This document shows positions 56,971-64,000 of a stretch of DNA of 64,000 nucleotides, in pieces. Source of the stretch: Lumbricus rubellus. Its lineage: Eukaryota > Annelida > Clitellata > Crassiclitellata > Lumbricidae. The notes under the pieces were generated by a model. The model ran no database searches. It was given only the letters and a program-made list of their open reading frames with translations, and had not been told where the DNA came from. Location: assembly GCA_945859605.1 (NCBI GenBank), contig OX243818.1, forward strand, positions 34,953,539 to 35,017,538. Reading direction: 5' to 3'. Position 1 is the first letter of the stretch. Each line of letters starts with the position of its first letter. The translations under genes and the position numbers were made by a program.

Positions 56971-58130
56971 TTTCGACGCATCAAAGTTCTGGATATTGCA
57001 CAGACTCGCTTCGAATCTTTGCGGGAAACTTAACATACTAAAATCAAGTAAGTCGCATCCCATAATACGCAACTTGTAGGCTGTCATCGTCATGTAGGGG
57101 GGGGCTGCACTCGAACAAACTGACTAACTCAATCACTGACGACGGAATAATTGTTGCTGTCGAATTTGGTAGTGCTATCCAAGTTCTATATAATGAGCTT
57201 ATAATATGTGAGGCGGTAAGGATTTAGCTCAAACATTCATTCATTCATTCTATGGATTTATATAGCGCTTTTTCGAGAAAACTACTCAGTTGCGCTCCAG
57301 CCAGGCCACGGCGAAAGAAAAACAGACTTCAGAGATTTATGAAACAAAGTTTGACTGGTCAGATGCAGTAAATGAAGCTTCGCAGAAAGGTCATTCCAAA
57401 TTTACGGCCCTACAACCTAGAAAGCTCCGCGTTGTCTGGCAGCTAAGCTAGTTGTCCCGTCATAGCAGAGGGAAGAGCCGGATGCGCTTCAACATTCCAA
57501 TACATGAAAACTCCGCAACATTATGACTGATGAATGCTAAAAACCCACAATGTCATGTAATTGCTTCGTCTGCAGTGTGATTATAATTTTGTGCAAATTT
57601 TGCTGACCTTGTTTCTTTCGGAAGGCGCTTTTCAAGCAAGGCTACTTCCGGCTTGGCTTGGCTGTGGTTATCGTCAGATTGGTTGTTGGTTCCTCACTCA
57701 TTGAATCAATAATCAATGTGAGCACCGCGCTAGGACGATTGGTAATTATAATCAATAGTACATGTGGCCGAAATTGCTATGACCGATCGTCCGTATACCG
57801 CATTGATGACAGAATAAATTGTTGATAGACGGATCTGCGAGCCTTGGGAAGGTCAATAAGATGGCGGTTGCAGTTATTCATTCAACACTGTTAAAAACTA
57901 AGACTTCAATGCGAATATTATTACAGAAAAAGAACTCAATGATAATCAACGATGTGCATGTAGTCTATACAGTATACAGTAAGACAAAACTGTGGGACAC
58001 GCGTTTTATTGGCCTATAATATAGGCCAATAAAACGCTTTTCTCCAAAATTCAAAATTCCATGACCATCTTTATTTGTTTTCGTAATTTACTCTTAGACT
58101 ACTATCATTTTATTATATATTATATGTTGT
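56971..58130. other. No exon recognised
   Basis: Presumed leader intron of the second CARD gene. Near 57235-57310 a reverse SINE-like piece (ATTCATTCATTC...TTTATATAGCGCTTTTT) is present. Confidence 0.35.
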
Positions 58131-58632
58131 GCTTGTCTACAGCGGCGCCCAGAATTTTTTTCCTGTAGGCCCCTACGCCCAGTTTGCACAAAATTTGAAG
58201 CGAACGTCGATCGAAGCGAGCTTTGTTATAGGCCTATTGGAGATTGAGAGGTATCGCCAACATAAGCTTTTTGTTGCAGTTTGAGCAAACGCACAGGCCT
58301 AGAGCTAATTTCGGATGTTGTTTGAGACGATAGATTATTATATATAGGCTATAGATTCAATAGAATAAGAATTACACAGCTTATAATATTCTACGTTCTA
58401 ATTTCTAATTTATTATTTTATTTTTTAGCCTTCAGCGCTATACGCACTTGCGTAAGTGCGTATACCTGCGGGCGCCGCTGCAAGTTGTCTACACAATTAG
58501 GCTACTAGGCCTACATTAAATTTCGGGGTGGACTCCTAACGGCTAATAAAATATTGCTTTTCTCCAAAATTCAAAATTCCATGACCATCTTTATTTGTTT
58601 TCGTAATTTACTCTTAGACTACTATCATTTTC
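58023..58632. repeat. 85-bp direct duplication flanking a hAT-like element
   Basis: CTTTTCTCCAAAATTCAAAATTCC and the next 60 bases occur at about 58035-58112 and again at 58557-58632. The element at 58140-58480 lies between the two copies. Confidence 0.85.
58140..58480. mobile_element. hAT-like MITE, opposite orientation to the 22783 copy
   Basis: Ends CAGCGGCGCCC and GGGCGCCGCTG. The interior carries the same palindromic TACGCACTTGCGTAAGTGCG as the 22783 copy. TTGTCTACA occurs on both sides near the ends, but the exact target duplication is unclear. Confidence 0.65.
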
Positions 58633-59068
58633 TGTGCATGCGCCATGACTAGGCCCATGAGATCTATCTAGGACTCTACATGTAGGTATTGTCATGCAAG
58701 CTATTTTAACCGAAGAAATGGCGACTACAATGGCATTAAAACTAGCCTACTAAACGTGAACCTCTAATGCAAAAACCTGGAACTAGTGTGAAATTTCATA
58801 ATTTCATAATTTCAGTGATGATTGTTTTATTGTAAGTCGTTTGCGTCTACATTTAAAGATTTTAGAGCAAATATATATAGACTTCACGCCTTGTAAATAA
58901 AATCTGAGAAAGTGGTTGCATAGCCTACAATGCATAGAACCTGGGTGTGGTCATAGGCTATGGCCTATATAATATGTATCTTCTAGGATAGGCCTGTTTA
59001 TCGTTAATAGACTAGTAGGTGTGCGTTACTTTACGACTTATTGTCTGCATTGTATCTTTATTTTACAG

Positions 59069-59109
59069 GAAAGAAGATGACGTCTACTGCGACAGAGGCA
59101 GTCAGAAAA
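59069..59109 (+). CDS. First coding exon of a second CARD gene (tentative)
   Basis: After TTATTTTACAG it has ATG at 59077 and reads MTSTATEAVRK, then GTGCGA, a weak donor in phase 0. The CARD exon at 59478 accepts phase 0, giving EAVRK-WRLFLEERMD, a natural CARD helix 1. The pairing is inferred only from phase and domain fit. Confidence 0.45.
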
Positions 59110-59477
59110 GTGCGACTGAAATATATCCTGTTTATTGGACTAATCTAGCGTTTAGACGTCTCCTGGTGTTTTAATTACTTCTCGTCTTTATTTAATATAT
59201 TATAGCTCACTAATCAATACAAGAATATACCAACTCACTGATGGCCGGGGACTTACATTTGCTCTACAGTGACCCCTCTGACAACCCACTGGTGCCCGCT
59301 TATTATGTGGGGGACTCTCAAAACTGCAGGTCTGGTAGGCTACTGCAGCACCCTTAGCATCAACCAAAAGGCGGACTTGAACGCATTGCATACTGAAACT
59401 ACTTTCACATAGGCCTACTGCATTGCACACTGAAACTACTTTCACATACTAATAATAATCATATTTCTTTTAAACAG

Positions 59478-59715
59478 TGGAGACTGTTTTTGGAGGAGCG
59501 AATGGACTCAGATTTTGGACTTCTGGACAACCTACTTGCCGGTGAAACCATAGATTGGACAGAACTGGAAGAAGTTAGAAGCGAGACTTCTTTAAGGAAA
59601 CGAAACGTTCAACTTGTGAACTACATTTTGGACAAAGATAAAGGCGATGGTTTGATTACGGCTCTTCGAGATATCGATCAGATACACATCGCAAACTACT
59701 TGACCGCCGATGGAG
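59478..59715 (+). CDS. CARD exon of the second gene
   Basis: Between TTTTAAACAG and GTGAGG: WRLFLEERMDSDFGLLDNLL, AGETIDWTELEEVRSETSLR, KRNVQLVNYILDKDKGDGLI and ALRDIDQIHIANYLTADGG. This is a clear CARD-type pattern (elev.se.t...rn.qLv.yil.k...li.aL...dQ.hia.yL). It is distinct from the CARD at 51934, not a recent copy. The donor is in phase 1. Downstream exons were not found before 64 kb. Confidence 0.8.
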
Positions 59716-59838
59716 GTGAGGACTGATTTAAATGAATGAAACACAGTTAAAATCAATTGCAAGCACTAGACTAAGTATTTGTTGTTTGCCGTCTTAATTA
59801 TTGCCGACATCAAAGCTTTGCAAGTGCACTTTCTTATA

Positions 59839-60830
59839 CAGGGTGCGGCAAAATAAAGTAATCCCCTATGGTTTTTAGCCCATATCTTGACCAAAAATAT
59901 GAATTTTTAAATGAAACTTTACAGTCTTAAAGGCAATTCATATTTACGCACAATGGTCAAATTCAAACAAAATATTTCAAACAGAACAAAAGTTATATCA
60001 CTTTTCGTGAAGCCACCCCCCGTTTTTTGTCGATTCAAAAACGCAACACAACAAAAACTAGTTTTTTTGGCAATATCTTGACCAGGAGTCAGAATTTGTA
60101 AATGGAATTTTACAGGCTTAAAGACAATTTATATTTACACATGATGGCTAAATTTAATTAAAATATTTCAAAGGGAACAGAAGTTATGCCACGTTTAGGG
60201 AGGACACCCACTTTTTTTGACGAATCAAAAACGAAACGCAACAAAAAGTATCAAAAACACGATATTATTAAGTCTCATCTCAAATAACTGTTGTCAAATG
60301 AACTTGGTAGTGCTTCACAACTTGTGTTCAATGTGCCCACCACCAGTGCCAACACTTCTTTTGAGTCTCTTTGCAAAGTTCTTGATGGACCTGTTCATTA
60401 ATCTGACAGATTCCTTATTTGCCGACTTTAAATCGTCAAAAACGGTGGGTGGCCTCCTTTAAAGTGGCATAACTTTTATTCTGTTTGAAACATGTTTTTG
60501 AAATTTGAACCATTGTACGTAAATATGAATTGCCTTTAGGCCTGTGAAATTTCATTTCGAAATTTTTACTCCCGGCCAAGATATTGGCCAGAATAATTAA
60601 ATTGGTTTTTGTTACTTTTGGTTGCGTTTTTGAATCGTCAAAAAACGGTGGGTGGCCTCACTGAAAGTGATGTAACTTTTGTTCTGTTTGAAATATTTTG
60701 TTGACATTTGAACCACTGTACGTAAATTTGAATTGCCTTTAAGACTGTAAAGTTTCATTTAAAAAGTCTTATGTTTGGCCAAGATATGGGCTAGAAACCG
60801 TAGGGGATTACTTTATTTTGCCGCACCCTG
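59839..60830. mobile_element. 992-bp mariner-type foldback with long inverted repeats
   Basis: Ends CAGGGTGCGGCAAAATAAAG and its complement, TA on both sides. The inverted similarity extends about 400 bp on each arm (AAGGCAATTCATATTTACG and complement). A middle piece on the minus strand (about 60320-60400) reads FAKRLKRSVGTGGGHIEH-like, the C-terminus of a mariner transposase. It is non-autonomous. Confidence 0.85.
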
Positions 60831-60862
60831 TATACATGGCGATATGTTGGGCCTAGTCTACT

Positions 60863-61206
60863 CAGGGCCGTAGCAACAATGAACGTGGCCCTTCTGAACA
60901 TAATTATGTCCGGAGCAGCGGGGTTCTTTACAATCCAGAAACTGGAATGCAGTATTTATTTTATACAATATGCAGGGTTCACATTATGTAGGCTATACAT
61001 GTATTATACATAGTACTACATTGTACATGTAGGCTATTTACCTCACGGTTTTGTCAGTAGCCTAAAACCGACATGGATTGTGTAATATTGCTTGAATAAA
61101 TGTCACTTGCCTATTTATTCCTTACATATTTTGGCCACTTTTAGGGGCTCCTCCTTGCGGGCCCTCCTCCAGTCGGAGGATACGGAGGGCAGTCGCTACG
61201 CCTCTG
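60863..61206. mobile_element. 344-bp hAT MITE
   Basis: CAGGGCCGTAGCAAC at the left mirrors GTCGCTACGCCTCTG at the right. The flanks AGTCTACT and AGTCTACG match at seven of eight. Confidence 0.8.
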
Positions 61207-61377
61207 AGTCTACGTAACTGCTCTACAATTTTATAGAAGTGGTGTTTTGGTTTTATTATTGAATTTATTGTGAATGTAGGCCTAAATTCGGCCGATATTA
61301 CGATTGAAGACTAAAGTTAGATTGTTATGTTAATCACGACGACAAAAAATAATCCCACCTACAATAATTATTATTAA

Positions 61378-62352
61378 CCCTCGGGCTACCAGGGGGGGGG
61401 TATCCCAACTCCCCCTAGGTTTTTCCCAAATCAAACTTTTTCCGTTTGGAATAAAATTTTGACGTTTTAGGTAGCTGTAGAGGATTCATTTGCACACATT
61501 TTGAGCTAAAATGGGTGATGATATACCATACCATTCAAAAGTTATACCCGATATACCCGAGGCACCAGGGGGGGGTGGATACCACCACCTCCTTAGATTA
61601 TCGGCTGTATCTTATCCGTCCTTTGACATGAAGAGACACCAATTGCACCATTCTGTAGAAGGAATGTGGGCCTACATTTCCATGCTCAGTGAGTTGTCTT
61701 TGGACAACCAAAAGTGCTCAAAATAAATTAAAATATAAATAAAGGTGTTTTATTTTCATAAAAGTTTCATGTTTTTCCTATTAAAAACTATTCATAATTT
61801 ATTTTTTTTGAGAGAAATAAATTATGTCATTCTATAGAGGGCATTTAGGGCTATTTTGTGATACCAATTAAGTTGACATTTGATGACCGAAAGTGCTCAA
61901 AATAAATTAAAATGTGTGAAAATGTTGGGTTTTTTTACAACGCAAACCGATAAGTCTGCGTAAAGATTTTTCAGCAGCTAATACATGTTTTTTTCTTGTT
62001 ATTGTAATTAAAACTAACTTATTACTAGTTTTTGTAGTTGAATATTGGACTTTATTATATGTAAACTATTTTTAATTAAATAAATTATGTTAAAAACACA
62101 CAGAATCTAATTTTTGTATGCGAAAGTATACATTTTGTGGAATCGACTGGTGCCTACGGTGAAAAATTCATAACTTCGGGCTGCTTTCATATATTTTAAA
62201 CCTAAATATACCATTTTGTGCAGAAATGAATGCTGAATCCATTGGTGCATTACAAGTTATGATATCTCAAACCAAACCCAAAATCCAGGGGGGGTAACCA
62301 CCCCCCCTCCCTTGGTAGTCAGTGTTACAAAAAAAGCTTGGTAGCCTGAGGG
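61378..62352. mobile_element. 975-bp piggyBac-like element
   Basis: CCCTCGGGCTACCAGG at the left and CTTGGTAGCCTGAGGG at the right are inverted, each next to TTAA (61374-61377 and 62353-62356). G-rich runs lie just inside both ends. It has no credible transposase. Confidence 0.8.
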
Positions 62353-62924
62353 TTAATCCTGCAAAGTTAATCCCACCGACTATTTATCCCACAACATTTA
62401 GGCCTAATCTTACCGACACACAATAATCACACAATATGGCCTAACACAACAATAGCATTTTAAAGCACTAAAATTCACTAAAAGCAATTGAACCTCGATA
62501 TTCACTATTATTGATTAAAAGATACTTTGTCTGGCTACATTACGTGTGAGATTTTATTGTTACATTGCACGGAGCAAGTACAACCGACTTCCGAGCTAGC
62601 GCCGTAATGTTGATTATGTGATTGTGATTATGAGAACGTCGGGTTGTGAGACGAGCCTGCAGTTCAACTGAACCGATTTGTTACATCGCCAATTCCTGGT
62701 TCTGCTATAGCATTGTTGCGATGTTTTGTGTTTTCAAAATTACAATGTCTCACAGTTTTTCTACTTTTGCTACTGTGACTGAAATTCGTCTCCATGTCAC
62801 TGAAACTTTGTCTGATTAAACTTCGCATAGCTTACTTAAAATCCTTTATATCGTACATGTAGGCCTATAGGCCTATGATGTAGGACTACGTCTCTCTTCG
62901 TTTAGCCTATTGGCGTACCACCAG

Positions 62925-63050
62925 CCTTATTAAGAAGAATTTGGCTTCGAAGTTATATTAAAATAATAATGAATTGAGTCAGCCTTATTAAGAACAATTT
63001 GGCTTTGAAGTTCGATTGAAATTATACTGAATTGAGCTGACGAAGATCCA
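62925..63050. repeat. ~60-bp tandem duplication
   Basis: AGCCTTATTAAGAA(G/C)AATTTGGCTT(C/T)GAAGTT...TGAATTGAG occurs twice in a row. Confidence 0.85.
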
Positions 63051-63134
63051 CAACTGTTTTTGCTTTGATTTTGCTTTGATGTTATTATGAATAAACCGTG
63101 TTGTTTGCGCACGGTTTAGGCCTTTAGCAACGTC

Positions 63135-63250
63135 CTTTTGATCGCTGAAATGAAGGTCGGCGAATTGAATACGCGCTGTGATAATATTATGCGGCGGCGA
63201 ATTGAGGTCGCTGAAATGAAGGTCGCTGAAATGTGCGCGCTGAATTCAAC
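63135..63250. repeat. Degenerate array of GGTCGCTGAAATGAA phrases
   Basis: Five or six units of GAGGTCGCTGAAATGAA/GGCGAATTGAA type, again a 14-17-bp phrase repeat like those at 23.5, 29.4 and 34 kb. Confidence 0.75.
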
Positions 63251-64000
63251 GGATACCCCTTTCGGCGACGTTGGCCACTTCTTGTGGAAAGTGATGTTGT
63301 TCAGTGGAAAGTAGTAGGCCTAATTTTACCTTAAGGTGTTGTCTAGGCCCTATAAGGGCCTAGGCTATATAATTTTGAACTTGGCGACCCGACACAAATA
63401 TATTTTGTATTCATACTCGGAAACAATTATGCTTCCTACTCAAACCACTCAGTCAATCGCCAGAATTTATAAGCGCCGTTCAAGATCCTTACTCAGAGTT
63501 GCCCCCGACCCAGGTCACCCGAAAAAGTAGTAGGCTTAGCTATTCAACATTTTGGTTAAACTAATAGCAGTTTTGGTGTTGTCGTATAGTCAAGGCTATA
63601 CGCAGTTACCGGTTGTTGGGCGAACAACAGAGAAGGAACGGCTCTGCATTGTCGCAGAGCGGACGAAACGAGCCATTAACACTGTAGAGGCGCACTAAGT
63701 TGCATCAGACCGTGTCTTCTGGGTCAAATAAAAAATTATGTCCGTGGGATGCAACGACGATACAGGTAGAAACAGGGCCGTTTTAAGAAGTTTGGTGGCC
63801 CTATGCACATACTCCGACTTTAAACGTAACTTGAAATTTGCCTCAATTTCTCAGTCTCAGTTGTAGGGCATAATAGAGTCTTGCATTATTGCATTGCATC
63901 TGCAAAATTGCGCGTTGGGGCGCTACATAAATTTCACGCTATTGAGTTATAGCCTATGCGATTTTGCTAAATAATTGTGTCCCATCGGACCAAAACCAGG
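63251..64000. other. No gene recognised; start of a possible hAT fragment at the edge
   Basis: CAGGGCCGTTTTAAGAAG near 63774 resembles a hAT end. The rest is unassigned. Confidence 0.35.

Overview
The window is metazoan nuclear DNA, most likely from a marine invertebrate. I cannot name the species. Genes are split into short exons with GT-AG (and a few GC-AG) introns. Many transposon families (hAT, mariner/Tc1, piggyBac-like, LINE 3' ends, tRNA-derived SINEs, a gypsy-like gag, Helitron-like ends) and microsatellites fill the space between exons. The palindromic word TAGGCCTA and its variants recur throughout. No bacterial-type operon, rRNA or CRISPR array is present.

Layout. 0-7 kb is transposons only: a hAT element with a perfect 8-bp target duplication, LINE 3' ends, a mariner with both terminal repeats, and another hAT. 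7-41 kb holds four copies of a cathepsin L-like (papain, C1A) cysteine protease gene. Copy 0 (minus, last two exons) and copy 1 (plus, exons 4-9) meet head to head near 9.47 kb. Copy 3 (minus, exons 6-9) lies at 21.2-23.4 kb. Copy 2 (plus) runs from 33.2 to 41.0 kb with nine exons, the ERFNIN and GNFD propeptide motifs and the whole catalytic triad. Copies 0, 1 and 3 are clearly broken (frameshifts, stops, transposons inside exons). Copy 2 has a stop in the signal peptide and a reading-frame conflict at one acceptor. Between the copies are a gag-only LTR element (16.1-18.9 kb), a 2.4-kb foldback element built of 15-bp units (23.5-26.0 kb), a threefold ~600-bp tandem repeat (30.1-31.5 kb) and many LINE fragments.

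42-55 kb carries the most interesting gene. Nine plus-strand exons whose splice phases all agree appear to encode one protein of roughly 900 residues: two split SH3-like domains, an F-box-like segment, a CARD, an alpha/beta domain that resembles the TRADD N-terminal fold, and a C-terminal NHL-type beta-propeller with an acidic insert. This reads as a death-fold signalling adaptor. From about 56.5 kb a second, related gene begins: its promoter/leader region resembles that of the first gene (41.9-42.3 kb), and a short ATG exon is followed by a CARD exon at 59.5 kb. The rest of this gene lies beyond the window or is not recognisable among the transposons of 59.8-64 kb.

All gene models come from reading splice signals, phases and motifs by eye. 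There is no transcript evidence.
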